In this document: positions 1 through 11,079 of the stretch, one piece after another
How the letters are laid out: each line of letters opens with the position of its first letter
Numbering within the stretch: the first letter of the stretch is position 1
Assembly (NCBI GenBank): GCA_037951105.1
Contig: JBAMJV010004285.1
Coordinates: forward strand, 1 to 64,000
Origin: Echinarachnius parma
Taxonomy: Eukaryota; Echinodermata; Echinoidea; Clypeasteroida; Echinarachniidae
Reading direction: 5' to 3'
Length of the DNA: 64,000 nt
Program-made: the position numbers and the translations under genes
Notes under the pieces: generated by a model
Seen by the model: the letters and a program-made list of their open reading frames with translations, nothing else
Database searches by the model: none
Told to the model about the DNA's origin: nothing

Positions 1-971
1 TCGGTTATTTGTATTCACGTTATTTCCACCTAAAAACACTGTTCTTGTTTAAGATAATACAGCATAATATCATCATTATATGAATTCGTATGCGTATAAT
101 GTTCTTACCATAGATATGCTCCCCTTCGTCTTATATTATTTTAATTAAATCAATGTGGTCTTTCATATATCATGTAATTAATGTATTTTTAATGTAACCA
201 TGTACACAATTTTTAATTAAAATGTTTTATAATCAATATTCAGAACAGGTTACATGAAATCGGGTCGATGAAAATAATGTATTAATCGTTGTCTATAATT
301 TGCAGTATCTTGCGTATAACATGGAGTGTAATTATGTGTTCTATTCATACAGGTGGTTATATTGATCTTAATGTCTTAATACAGGAATTCGGGTCATATC
401 CTTGGCCTTGGGCTTAATGAGCCACTTTATGCCGTCATCATAAAGAAAGTGAAATATTAATTTTATTCTGGATGGGAAACTAGTACTCGACGGAGCGCCA
501 TCAATTCCGGTCCGATAGGTTTGAATCGATCGAGCATGATGCGTCTTTTGGTCATGTTGACTTTATAATTAGACTAGCCTATCATCCTTCATCATCATTT
601 ATTGTCATTATTTAATAAAATACTGAATTGCAATTAATTATCATTAAGCAATTACATCCATTATGCAATGAAAGTCTAGTATTAACAAATGGTTTGAAAT
701 GAAACGAATAAGACGAACCAGAACAAACTACGATTTTCAACCATAAAATACAAGTCAAGGTTAATATTGTTTGTGTAGCGACCGAATATACAGATAAACG
801 CGGACAATTTGAAATGATACTTCTGCTACCAAGACAACGAGTATCATGGGGATTATGTATCAATCGTTTGTTTAGATCAGGTATAATTCAATCTTTTTAA
901 ATAACAATTGAAAACTTACCTCTTTCAATTATATGGACCTACGACGCTTATGAATAGTTTAGATGGAAAAT
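1..971. other. AT-rich stretch without a recognisable gene
   Basis: No coding exon, RNA gene or clear transposon end could be recognised. The sequence is AT-rich with scattered short ATC and ATT runs. The one sizeable minus-strand reading frame (612-863) has no recognisable domain and biased composition, so I do not call it a gene. Confidence 0.5.
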
Positions 972-1027
972 GCGCTATATAAATTAATTATTTTTAATAT
1001 TATTATTATTATTATTATTATTATTAT
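972..1027 (+). repeat. SINE 3' tail with ATT microsatellite
   Basis: The motif GCGCTATATAAATTAATT is followed by about nine ATT units. The same tail, GCGCTATATAAATG then TTATTATTATT, ends the tRNA-derived SINE at 42575-43222, and a diverged version ends the one at 31404-31762. No tRNA-like head is visible upstream, so this is probably a 5'-truncated or badly decayed copy. Confidence 0.5.
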
Positions 1028-2084
1028 CTTTTGATCATGTTGGCGGTACAATTATAACAGCTTATCATCTTCATCATGACCCTTTTGTCTGTGTGTAATG
1101 AAGTGAGTTTGGTTGTGAACGGATTTACGATTCCACGACCTTCATCAATAATTATGAGGAACTCTCATAATACTAGTTATTATCAGTCAAATTTGCTGAG
1201 TAGAGGAAAATGCGACGTTCAGTTGTGACCAAAATACAATTATGTTCTAGGTACCATAGCAACATTTATTCATAATCTGATTGACATGCAAGTTTTCATC
1301 ATGCTGAGTACTTATGTATACGAATTAGACCGGCTTATGATCATTAAGTGATGATTATCACCATTGTCTATTCTCGATGTTGTTCAAAGGCATCCTGATT
1401 ATACTTTATTAACCCATTGCCCACAGGAACATGGTGTATTATGTAGTTACTCTCCGGGAATCCAATAACTATGTGAACGGGAAGATAAGTCACAGATTCC
1501 CTTGATGTTAGCAATCCAAGTAAAGGGAGTCACGTCTAACTCAGTGTTGTTGAAGGCCACACGATATACGCGTACAGATAAAATAAACTTTCCACTCTCA
1601 TCATCTGATCACGGTTGCACGATAAGTGATTATCTAGATATATTATCTTGAATATACAGTAATGTCCCGAAACATGTCCCCAAACATTTATATTTGTATG
1701 ATTTTGAGCATTCATATGTAATGAAATGGAAATAGTGAATTAATAAAGTGTGCTATACAACGGATTTTATCACAAGTCACGGCCTGCACGAGATAAATAG
1801 GTACTTTAAACATTCAAACGTCATCTAACTCATAATGTGAAATGTGAACCATGACAAATAACCCACTGCATGTATTATCATATTCAGGTATAATGTCTTG
1901 GAACGAAAAATTCTTCGAGTTGTTTACTTCGATTTAATGAGTCCTATAGGTGTCCGTCCATATCAATATGAGACCTTTCTGCATCCCTGGCGAATACTTG
2001 TAGACCTTCGTGATATTCAATAAATATCACAAGCTGTAAAAAGAGACGCCCACAAACCTACACTTTTCAGCTGGCTTGTTTATG
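1028..2084. other. AT-rich stretch, no gene seen
   Basis: Nothing coding is recognisable. Phrases resembling GCTTATCATCTTCATCATGA and a TGATTATC motif recur loosely at about 580, 1060, 1340 and 1625. This suggests very old local duplication, but the similarity is weak. Confidence 0.35.
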
Positions 2085-2092
2085 TCCATATA

Positions 2093-2303
2093 CAGCGGTA
2101 TAGCGCCAGCCAAGGGAGTGCATGAGGGGGTGCAAGGGGGTGCAAGGGGGGTGCATGTGGGACACGTGCACCCTCACAATTCAATTAAAAGAACAATAAA
2201 CAAAATAAGGGGGAAAACCTTGTTGAATAAAGAAATAGATAGAGTGTGCGGCCACCCCCCCCCCCCCCCCCCCACCAATCAGACCGACCTCGCTACGCCA
2301 CTG
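2093..2303. mobile_element. hAT-like MITE of the CAGTGGCGTAGC type
   Basis: The left end begins CAGCGGTATAGCG and the right end finishes CGCTACGCCACTG, an imperfect terminal inverted repeat. Flanking 8-mers TCCATATA (2085-2092) and TCCATATG (2304-2311) form a 7/8 matching target duplication, which fits the hAT superfamily. The 211-bp body encodes nothing and carries GGGGGTGCAAG repeats near the left end and a C19 tract at 2255-2273. Family assignment is inferred from duplication length only. Confidence 0.65.
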
Positions 2304-2310
2304 TCCATAT

Positions 2311-2560
2311 GAAGAGCAAGTTCCAAAAGGCGCTAAATCCACTTTCCATAAAAAAATTGAGTTAAAGATATCAATACATTAATACTACTTGTATCTAACG
2401 ATTCAAATTTTAGGTCCAAAAACGCAATCAAAATAAACATGTGAAACGTTCCATTTTCGCACGTCCACGTACAAGGGTACACACTTAGAAAAATACACCT
2501 GCTCTTCTCCACTCCAAAGTTGAAAAGGTAGATTTAGCGCCTTTGAGAATTAAGCTCTTT
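2311..2560. mobile_element. MITE of the GAAGAGC family, copy 1
   Basis: The 250-bp element starts GAAGAGCAAGTTCCAAAAGG and ends with the imperfect inverse, GCGCCTTTGAGAATTAAGCTCTTT. A second 250-bp copy with the same arms lies at 30532-30781. No coding capacity. It starts immediately after the target duplication of the preceding hAT-like MITE. Confidence 0.65.
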
Positions 2561-2807
2561 ATATATTGATGAGGATGTCGCAGCAGTCGAGCGAGATGGT
2601 CAAATTAAGATGGTTTATAGTGCGCTCAAATTACGATTAATTTATAAGAAACTTGACCATGAAGACGCGCTAATGGAGACACGTCGTCAAAGATGACATG
2701 CGATGTAACATTATACTTGGTCCTAATAGTAGTGGTCACGTGACCCTCATGGGTGATTTCCTTCAATAGAGATAATAGGATGGGCGAGTGTAGGGTTGGG
2801 GGAGAGT

Positions 2808-2960
2808 GTTCGGAGAGAGGGGGACTCCAGACCGGTGGGTGGAGGGTCAGGGGAGAGGGTTCGGAGAGAGGAGGACTCCACACCGGTGGGTGGAGGGTCA
2901 GGGGAGGGGGTTCGGAGAGAGGGGGACTCCAGACCGGTGGGTGGAGGGTCAGGGGAGGGG
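2808..2960 (+). repeat. 51-bp minisatellite, three copies
   Basis: GTTCGGAGAGAG recurs at 2808, 2859 and 2910, giving a 51-bp unit rich in G and purines, followed by a G run near 2957-2971. 51 is a multiple of 3, so open frames extend through the block on both strands. They are low-complexity and not taken as genes. Confidence 0.85.
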
Positions 2961-3231
2961 GGGGGGGGGGGTTCAGGCCGGTGATGTAGAACAGGTAGAC
3001 AAACTTCCTCTCGATCGAGATAACATGGCAGAATAGGTGGTATCCACATCAATTATGAGTTTCCTTCGATTAGAGAGGTGATTGAGTGTTTATTTTGTAT
3101 TTATTTATTTATTTCCACAAATGGGTGGGATGGCCCGTTCAGCAGAAACTGATTTTCAAAGGGATCCCGTACAATATATAAACATACAGAGATATTACAA
3201 GCATTAACATTTAAAAATATAAATAAGTTAA

Positions 3232-3760
3232 AGGGGTAGTTTAGTTTTGGTAGAGAGGGCGCTGCACATCACAATTTTTTGTGAGGTAATGAAAAACTGA
3301 GTGTCGAATTAGAAAGAACATGCAATTTTAATGGCAGAATAAACTTTATTTGGTCAAAATCGACCCAGAAACGGCTGAAATATCAATAAATATATCTGAC
3401 CTTATAATTATTTGGGGCCCAAATAATTAGATGATTTAAAAAAAAAAAAAAAAAAATGCTTGCACTTTTTCCAAAATTTTCAAAAACGGTTCTTTAAATA
3501 GTCGTTGATGATCTCTCTATTTAATCGTTATTTCAATAAAACATCACATGCATAATTTTGTATGAAAAATGATTGAAACCAATGCCTTTTTAGAAAGCGC
3601 CCTCTTGTGTTTTAATGGCTCTTTTTTTAATGATAACGGGCTTTTTACTTAGTCGTTTGTAATTTTATATACCTTTCGAGCATGGTGGAGTTATAACTAT
3701 TAGTTTATAATGTTACTGTCCAGGTTTGGTTACTAAAGTTCAGCCTTACCAAAACTGTAC
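3232..3760. mobile_element. TTAA MITE family A (Kolobok-like), copy 1
   Basis: The left end is TTAA (3228-3231) followed by AGGGGTAGTTTAGTTTTGG. The body closely matches the element at 5838-6373, including AGAGAGGGCGCTGCACATCAC and CTTACCAAAACT near the right end. The terminal bases of the right inverted repeat are not recognisable. Termini starting AG inside TTAA fit Kolobok better than piggyBac, which usually starts CC; this is an inference, and no transposase is present. Confidence 0.75.
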
Positions 3761-3765
3761 TATAC

Positions 3766-5285
3766 ATACAAAATTATAGAAAAACACTAAAAACAAACTT
3801 TACAAATAGGTTTATTCAAATAAAAAAAAACACTAGATACAAATTTAAAGAAAGAAAGAAAAAAAAAGAAGAAAAAAAATTAAATTATAAACTCATGCCT
3901 TAATTTCAATGAGAATATTTTAACGCTATCTAATTGCCTAATTTCTAATCGTAATGAATTAAAAGCCTTAGCACTTGAATAAATAAAACTCCGTTTAAGA
4001 AAATCAGTTTTGGGTTTTGGTAAAAATAATAGACATTGAGAATTACGTAGAAGACGAAGAGTCGGATGTTACTATAGAGGAGAGGAGTATTACTTTCCCT
4101 CTCGGGGTTACGTCAGTGGGGGACAGGGTCCTATTTATAACATCCACATAGATGGGGAGGGGTGGTAACAACATCGACACATTATATTCACAATTAAAGA
4201 GCTCATGAGAGTGGGTCGGATGACAGAAGAGGGGCATGGTGGGGGTATTTACCTACCTCTATATAAAGAGGTTTCATAAGATGTGTGAAGGGGAGAAGTG
4301 GCCTACAAATAACTTACCCCCATTAAGAAAAGATGAGTGGTAACTACATCAATAATTGCCATACAATAAGAAGAATGATGGAGTACATTACAAAGGAACG
4401 GTCGAACATTATAATAGAGACATGAAGATTATTGTGGCTTCCCTCCGACGAATGTTTAAGGATCTGAACTGTCATAAATATACAGTATGCTACATGTTTG
4501 AATAATGTTTTGCTTTAGTTCAGATACGCAGTTGTTCGTTGGATCGGAATATAAGACATTAGATTATATGAATGAGTGAAACAATTTATTTATCAAAACA
4601 AATCAACAAATAAAAAACAACATATGATATAAGACTAGTAATTAACAATTAATTCGATAAAGTAGGGTAGGTAAGAGCTAGATCGTGAAGGGTGCGGTTG
4701 GGTCTACTAACTTGGGTGGAGGTGGGGGTAGGGGACAGTTATCGGATCATGCATCCATGCAGGATACTCGATGATGTTTACTCCACCACGTCTTCAGATG
4801 ACATCTTTTCGATCAAGGTCGTGGTTGAGTGTTCGGTGGAGTCGATGATGAAGTGGTTGTTGATGAAAGCTGACGGCCGGCCAGATTTACTCTTGACCTT
4901 GATGTGTGGTCAGCGGTTGTTTGCGGGTGACCATTAATGGAGCAATTCTGTCTTCATCGGTTATGGACAGGTATATTATCTGCCTGCGTCAACACTAAAG
5001 CCAGATTCAGGGGCAACTCGGGTATTTGAATGATTCAGTTATATAACTTAGTCTTTGTTTACATATTATGCATTTTTGGAGAAACACAAATGATGGCAAT
5101 AAACACGACAAAGATTAATAAGAAAAGGTTGTTACCTCGTTGAGTCTAAATATCATGATGTTTTCTCCTAGGATTGGTTATAATTACCTTGTTATGTTAA
5201 ATTTTGTTAATGCATTTGTTACTTTGTAAACTGACTTGTTTAGTCTTCGGACTTTTTAGTCAGTGATTTATCTGAATAAACCAAC
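3766..5285. other. 1.5-kb stretch without recognised gene
   Basis: Contains an A-rich purine run near 3845-3880 and AT-rich unique-looking sequence. Short frames at 4043-4237 and 4692-4937 have no recognisable domain. An ATTGA pentamer microsatellite lies at the end (5286-5314). Confidence 0.35.
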
Positions 5286-5314
5286 ATTGAATTGAATTGA
5301 ATTGAATTGAATTA
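5286..5314 (+). repeat. ATTGA pentanucleotide microsatellite
   Basis: About five consecutive ATTGA units, directly visible. It is followed within 50 bases by a tRNA-derived SINE head. Confidence 0.85.
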
Positions 5315-5349
5315 TCGTCTACAAGACTGCTACATTATAAGACCACCGC

Positions 5350-5493
5350 ATGACCAGGTATAGTGGCTCAGTGGGCAGCGTCCGTCTCATGCACAAAGGT
5401 TGTGGGTTCGAGCCCCTGCCAGGTCATACCAAAGACCATTATATCAATGGCACATACTACCAAGGAAGCTCCTTGGTAGGATTTGGTTTCATT
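5350..5493 (+). mobile_element. tRNA-derived SINE, family S1, copy 1
   Basis: An A box, TAGTGGCTCAGTGG, lies at 5361-5374 and a B box, GGTTCGAGCCC, at 5405-5415. This spacing fits an RNA polymerase III internal promoter. The post-B-box sequence CAGGTCATACCAAAG is nearly identical to CGGGTCATACCAAAG in the SINE at 42267, which identifies a shared family and not a functional tRNA. The 3' limit is uncertain. Confidence 0.7.
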
Positions 5494-5800
5494 TCTATAC
5501 TACTAAAACAGGACACTCTGTTTGTCTGTCTGTCCGGCTATGCAAATCACCATGCCTTGAGGTATGACCATCATCTTTCAGGTGATGATTGCTACTACAT
5601 TTAGTGAGGTAATGGTCAAAGGGTATCATATTACATCAAACGGAAGTTGTTGTTTTTTTGACGTTTTTAGCCCCAAAATGTCCACCCTCGCGGCGATTTC
5701 GTCAAAGCCGAACTACGTGTGCACAAGATGTACAAAGTTTTGTATGCACATCAGAAAGATACGCCTACATGTCAGTGCTTGTCCAATCTCAAACTAAGGG
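5494..5800 (+). mobile_element. Possible Helitron-like 5' fragment
   Basis: TCTATACTACTAAAACAGG followed by a GTTTGTCTGTCTGTCC stretch resembles the 5' termini of animal Helitrons, which start with TC. No Rep/helicase coding sequence and no 3' hairpin-CTRR end could be found before 5800. It may be a non-autonomous remnant or a chance match. Short frames inside are not recognisable. Confidence 0.35.
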
Positions 5801-5837
5801 AGGCGAGTTAGCTCAGTCGGTAGCGCGTCAGACTTAA

Positions 5838-6373
5838 AGGGGTAGTTTAGTTTTGGTAGAGAGGGCGCTGCACATCACAATTTTTTTGTGAGGTAATGAA
5901 AAACTGAGTGTCGAATTTGCGAGAACATGCAATTTTAATGGCAAAATAAACTTTATTTGATATAAATCGGCCCAGAAACGGCTGAAATATCAATAAATAT
6001 ATCTGAACTAATAATTATTTGGGGCCAAATAATTAAATGAATTTTTCAAAAAAATAAAAAAAATGCTTGCACTTTTTCAGCAATTTTCAAAAGCCTTTCT
6101 AAAATAGTTGTTGATGATCTCTCTATTTAATCATTATTTCAATAAAACATCACATGCATAATTTTGTATGAAAAATCGTTGAAACTAATGCCTTTTTAGA
6201 GAGCGCCCTCTTGAGTTTTAATGGCTCTTTTTTAATGATAACGGGCTTTTTACTTTGTCGTTTGTAATTTTGTATACCTTTCGAGCATGGTGGAGTTAAA
6301 ACTATTGGTTTTATAATGTTACTGTCCATGTTTGGTTACTAAAGTTGAGCCTTACCAAAACTAAACTACCCCT
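5838..6373. mobile_element. TTAA MITE family A (Kolobok-like), copy 2, complete
   Basis: A 536-bp element flanked by TTAA on both sides (5834-5837 and 6374-6377). The terminal inverted repeat AGGGGTAGTTTAGTTTTGG is matched by CCAAAACTAAACTACCCCT at the right end. This is the best-preserved family member in the window. No coding capacity. The right TTAA is also the left TTAA of the next MITE. Confidence 0.9.
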
Positions 6374-6377
6374 TTAA

Positions 6378-6588
6378 GCCCTCCGCACACAGAGCCGACT
6401 CGACCCGATCCGACTGGTTCAGCTCAGTATACGTTGCCTTTATACTCCTGTTTTGCGGGTCAAGAGCCAGTCGGAGATCATTCGAGGCCGATTCAACATG
6501 TTGAATCGGCTACGACTGAGCGAAACCGACTCTAGCCTGACTGAAAACCAGTCGGATCGGGTCGAGTCGGCTCTGTGTGCGGAAGGCT
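6378..6588. mobile_element. TTAA MITE with long inverted repeats, 211 bp
   Basis: Flanked by TTAA at 6374-6377 and 6589-6592. The left arm CCGCACACAGAGCCGACTCG and right arm CGAGTCGGCTCTGTGTGCGG are exact inverses, within an arm of about 45 bp. The centre holds a second palindrome, GATTCAACATGTTGAATC. The GC-rich arms make open frames on both strands (6440-6671), which are palindrome artefacts. Superfamily is undecided. Confidence 0.88.
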
Positions 6589-7142
6589 TTAAACGCGAGA
6601 GATCCCGGTTAGATCCCGACCATCGGACAATGCTTTTTGTAAGTCGGAAATTTAAACCGAAAATCACTTAAAAATAGAAGGGTATTGCGGTCACGTAACA
6701 ATAGCCACAGTGTTTCTTATAATCACAATATGGAATGGGATGGCATGATTTGTTGACGTTGTGTGTTGTATTATTTTTGTGGAAACATTATTTTAAATCT
6801 ACAAATGTATGTTGGGAACCTGTCAGTGTGGCTGTGTTTTGTAAACACGGGTTCTCTAGTATATCAAACAACCCGGAGGTAAGGGGGCTACGCCATCTTG
6901 GAAAATCATAATTATTATGTATAGTATGTATTAAGGGGCAAATTGCTGCATCGAAAGAGATGGTAAATTTAAGGTTTAGAAGACGCTTCCAAACTTGTCA
7001 CCATAATTAATTTTGACGAGAACTTTCTTTCATTTTAGTCGGGTGTGGACGCAATACTTAATGTTGCTTGTCAAGTTCAAGGTGAGGTTTCTATCAATAG
7101 CTTTGAGCACGCCGCATGATAGATTCCTTCCCTCTATTAGAA

Positions 7143-7292
7143 TGTACACTGTAAGACCCTTAGGATTCCTTGAGGAAGCCCACTCGGGCAGGGAAAATGC
7201 ATTTAGGTGCCTTACTATAATACCTGTAAGACCCTTACGATTCACTGAGGTAGGCGGCACTCGGGCAGGGAAAATGCATTTAGCTGACCAGA
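7143..7292 (+). repeat. Diverged 74-bp tandem duplication
   Basis: GTAAGACCCTTA recurs at 7151 and 7225, and each unit ends CACTCGGGCAGGGAAAATGC followed by ATTTAG. About 85 percent identity by eye. Open frames on both strands across this block (7013-7324) show no known domain. Confidence 0.75.
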
Positions 7293-8007
7293 GCAGAAAA
7301 TTGTTATCTTGCATGGTCAAGTGATTGGACTATGAATGCGTGGTTAGAGATAAGGTGCAATGACAATAGCAGAGGGCAGTCCATATCGATGCCTTTCCAG
7401 ATTTTAATTTTAATCGTAAACATGAGCTTCCAAATATCATTAAATATCGAATTATGGTATCTCATTACCCTAAATTTAGCTTCATAAAACACTGAATGAT
7501 TCGTTCATAGACTGATCTCATTCAACTTATATTCGAATTGAAACTCACCTTGTTTGGATATGTTTGTCTATGAGCAGGTTGATAAACAGATTAACCCCCT
7601 TCCATCATGCCCCCTTCACCCAAGGATGAAAATCAAGGTTGCAAATTATTAGATTATCAGCCTCCTTGAATACCCACCCTTCCATGGAGTTTACCGTCGC
7701 TAAGTTAATGAGTGATGCAGCGACTTAGCCGGGTCAACCTTGTCGGGATTAACAAGGGGCAAATTGTCAAAAGAAGGTGTTGGCCTTAAAATAATGCTTT
7801 AAATTCGCGTGTTTATTCGTCCATGTATGGACAGTGAGAATGAAGATGATGAAAGAAATGCTTTTCACGCGACCGAAATTGAACACTTTCACCTATTAAT
7901 ATTAGCCGACCTTTTGCAACAAATTGTCCAGATGCTAAATTTCTGAGGTAGCCAGAGTGCCTTTGCCTTAGATAACAGCAAATGGCATCGTACAATTAGT
8001 GTGCAGC

Positions 8008-8496
8008 ACCATCATCATCAACAGCAAAACAGCATCAGTAGCAGCAGCAGCATCATGATCATCGTCATCATTATCACCATAACCATCATCTTCATCATCA
8101 TCATCATCGTCATCATCATCATCATCGTCACCATCATCACCATCATCATCATCATTACCATCATCACTATCATCACCATCATCATCATCATCACCACCAT
8201 AACCATCATCATCGTCATCATCATCATCGTCACCATCACCATCATCACCATCATCATCATTATTGCCATCATCACTATCATCACCATCATCATCATCATC
8301 ATCATCATCATCATAATAATCTTCATCATCACCATCATCATCAACAACATCATCAACATGATCATCACCATCATCATAATTATCACTATTAACGCCATCA
8401 CCATCATTATCATCATCATCATCATCCTATATCGTCATCATCACTACCCCCACCATAATGAGTATCATTATTATCATCATAACCATAAGCATCACT
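8008..8496 (+). repeat. CAT/CAC/CGT trinucleotide block, about 490 bp
   Basis: Almost pure imperfect CAT repeat (ATC phase) with CAC, CGT and CAA interruptions. It is open on both strands, giving poly-Ile/Thr frames on plus and poly-Met/Val on minus, which are composition artefacts. Higher-order units such as CACCATCATCACCATCATCA recur, so parts grew by larger duplications. Confidence 0.95.
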
Positions 8497-10384
8497 ATTA
8501 AGTGCCCACCATTCAATGCCATTCGCGTGACATCGGTATGAAAACGTGCTGATCAGCTAGGCGTGGAGCTCAACCGATGGGTAAATAATTGATGTTCATA
8601 TCATCTGTTATCTGAGCGGAAGCGGAGCCTGTAAGTTGTTTGGTTGCCTGAAAATCAATTATGTGTTGATATGTTTGAGCACTTATGTGCGAGTAAGCAG
8701 GTGGAAGACCCCATTGAAGGACATGATGTTAAAAATAAATCAAAATGTAATGTCATGCTACAATAGTCATATTGCTTTTTTATGAGTCTGCTTGGAATTC
8801 TAATTGAAATACAATATGTTCATCGATTTTTACGCTGTATAAACGAATAAGATATATATATATAATGAAAATTGCATGCTATATTATATTGTTTTCGGAA
8901 GCTACAGATATGTTGATGCAATTCACCGGACTCCATTATGCCCTTGGATGTCTTTATTGAGAGGGGCTAATGCACTCGTTCCAGGGTCCAGATTCCATTG
9001 TGAATGTAGCCACGTCCAAGGGTAAGGGCGGTTTCGTAGAAAATGTATACGAATTATTATTTCTGTGATGATTTCGCATTCATTGGTTGATAAAATATTC
9101 CATTAGCAATGCCTCGTCTTCATTAAAGGCAGAACGTCTTCTAACATGGGGCGGCGCCATGCCTTGATCGCCAGACAGAAGCGTGCGTGTACGCAACAAT
9201 CGCACAAAATTGTATCCCCTGCGTACGTAATGATACAGAGTGCGCGGCGGGCATAAACAATGGCGCATCCCAGTTCGCTCTTAGAAAAAGCACCCTCAGA
9301 CAAAATGACCCAGAGTATTTAATGTTCCTCTGCAAATGTTGGATATGCCTGACCACGCTGTCTCCCTCTCTAATTTGAAAAGTATTGCCTATGATTAGAT
9401 CGAATTGACCCCAGCTCATTTCTTCTGGCCATCACATAATCAAATAATTATTGAGTTATTATGTAGTAATGTTGCGTGGGCATGGTATAGTGAACAAAAT
9501 GGTAGATTCTGACATTAAAGTCAATTTTGGTATAGCTAATGGATATTCTCGAACGTTTCAACTCAAAATGTTGCCTCTCAATGACTTCTTTTAACAAATG
9601 TGCTTCTATTTGCAACGAGGTTCATATTCAACGAATGCGACTTTGGGGATGTTTCTCTCAGAGTTAAATTATTATGCAGGTATTACATACTGTATAAGCT
9701 TTAACATGTTAACTGGTTATAGCGGAAACCACGTACCATTTGTATCGCAATCGAGACGGTTTTATTACGATCATTAACTTGATAAATATCAGATTGATAA
9801 ACTAGGAAGAAAAGTATTATAATATCAATTTATGATGCTGAACAACAGATTAAGACTGCTATATTGAGATTTCATTCCACTTGATTTACTTTTTTTACAT
9901 GATTCTTCCCTAAATGAAAAAAAAATGTTTTTCTATAATGTTGCGCTCATCGGAAAATGATGACACGAAATAAAGATCAACTGTCTTTTGTCTCCTTCTG
10001 TTTATTTAATTGGTTCAGAAAACAAAATGTTAACATTATTAATCTTACCTTATAACGGTGTAATAGAATCGTCTTTTTATCAGATAAAGAATAGTTACGA
10101 TATGTATCATATCATGTATCGTAACAATTAACAGAAGATAAGCAGTAATTCAAGGCCACTGGACCTCGCCTCTACAGGGCTACTGTCATACGCGTAAGCA
10201 CCAGGATGCATGCTGACTTGGTATTATCCAGTTGAAAACTATTTGTGCCCTAAGTCAGATAATCCTTTGTTGCACTGGCTGTAAGGTTCACAATAACAAA
10301 ATACGGAAATTCACTTGAAGCCTGGAAATGATATGACTTGAAAACTAGTACTTTCGAGATCAAATCAGACGACGCACCGTTTAA
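8497..10384. other. 1.9-kb stretch, no confident gene; GC-rich patch at 9120-9420
   Basis: Mostly AT-rich. The segment 9120-9420 is richer in GC and CpG, and several overlapping minus-strand frames (9080-9419) cross it. I recognised no domain, start context or splice pattern. It could be a conserved non-coding element, a decayed repeat or an exon I cannot identify. Confidence 0.3.
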
Positions 10385-11050
10385 CCCTAAAAAGGCCGGG
10401 CTTTTGTTGTCCATTATGGCCCCCCCCCCCCCCCCCCTCAGGTAGAGTGTATAAAATACTATGGTAGTTTAATTTGTTTTTTTTAACAATTCACTCATTA
10501 ACACTTTTTTGGTAATTTGTGCAAATAAGGTAAAACAATTAATATTTTATATAGTAAGATATTTGTTTTCACTACATATATTCTGTTGACCATTTTGGAA
10601 TAAGTGGTAACTAAACTAGGTTATTCATAAATGTTTTCTTTTGTTTTGATAATTCATTATGCATTTCTATGTTTCTTACATTTCACTATTAATGTGTATT
10701 GATTTCTAACTATTATTTATTTATTTTGAGCCCCAAAACAGACACCTATAATAAAAAATGAAAAACAAGACCAAATAACCAAGGTTTTATCTATTTTAAG
10801 AAAAATTATATTTCCAAATGTTCTGCACACAACTCACGAAAATGAGCACTTTTGGGCGGACGTGCAAAGACAAAAGGTCTGGTGACCCCGTATCGATTGG
10901 TCCGATTTTCAAAAATGTTGTTTTAAAAGATGCGCAAAACTTAAAAGAAGAAATTCACGAAGCGGCCGGGCTTTTCATCTTTCCGCGTTCCAGAGAAATC
11001 AGGAAAATCACGGTGGGGCAAAATGCCCCCCCCCCCGCGTTCTTAAAGGA
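10385..11050. mobile_element. piggyBac-like TTAA MITE, 666 bp
   Basis: Flanked by TTAA at 10381-10384 and 11051-11054. The left end is CCCTAAAAAGGCCGGGC and the inverse of the right end is TCCTTTAAGAACGCGGG. CC-type ends within TTAA fit piggyBac-derived non-autonomous elements. C18 (10420-10437) and C11 tracts lie near the two ends. An internal 78-codon frame (10818-11054) has no transposase similarity that I can see. Confidence 0.6.
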
Positions 11051-11079
11051 TTAAACTGGCCTAAGTACGACCCCCAAGC

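Larger units (their letters stand above)
5803..6645 (+). mobile_element. tRNA-Lys-like SINE head split by two TTAA MITEs
   Basis: The left piece (about 5803-5837) contains GTTAGCTCAGTCGGTAGCGC and CAGACTTAA. The right piece starts at 6589 with TTAA, followed by ACGCGAGAGATCCCGGTTAG and ATCCCGAC. Read across the two insertions, the order is D arm, anticodon arm and T arm/B box of a tRNA-Lys-type sequence. The insertions sit at the TTAA of the anticodon-loop region. A tRNA origin is supported by resemblance to known tRNA-Lys; a full secondary structure was not computed. Confidence 0.65.

Noticed and set aside
2747-3052. Pro-rich and Gly-rich frames
   Set aside because: Produced by the 51-bp minisatellite and adjoining G run.
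5361-5430. Functional tRNA gene
   Set aside because: A and B boxes are present but no acceptor stem pairs, and the 3' extension is shared with another copy at 42267, so it is a SINE.
8001-8501. Long open frames on both strands (poly Ile/Thr and poly Met)
   Set aside because: They are translations of a CAT-type trinucleotide repeat and show no non-repetitive coding sequence.
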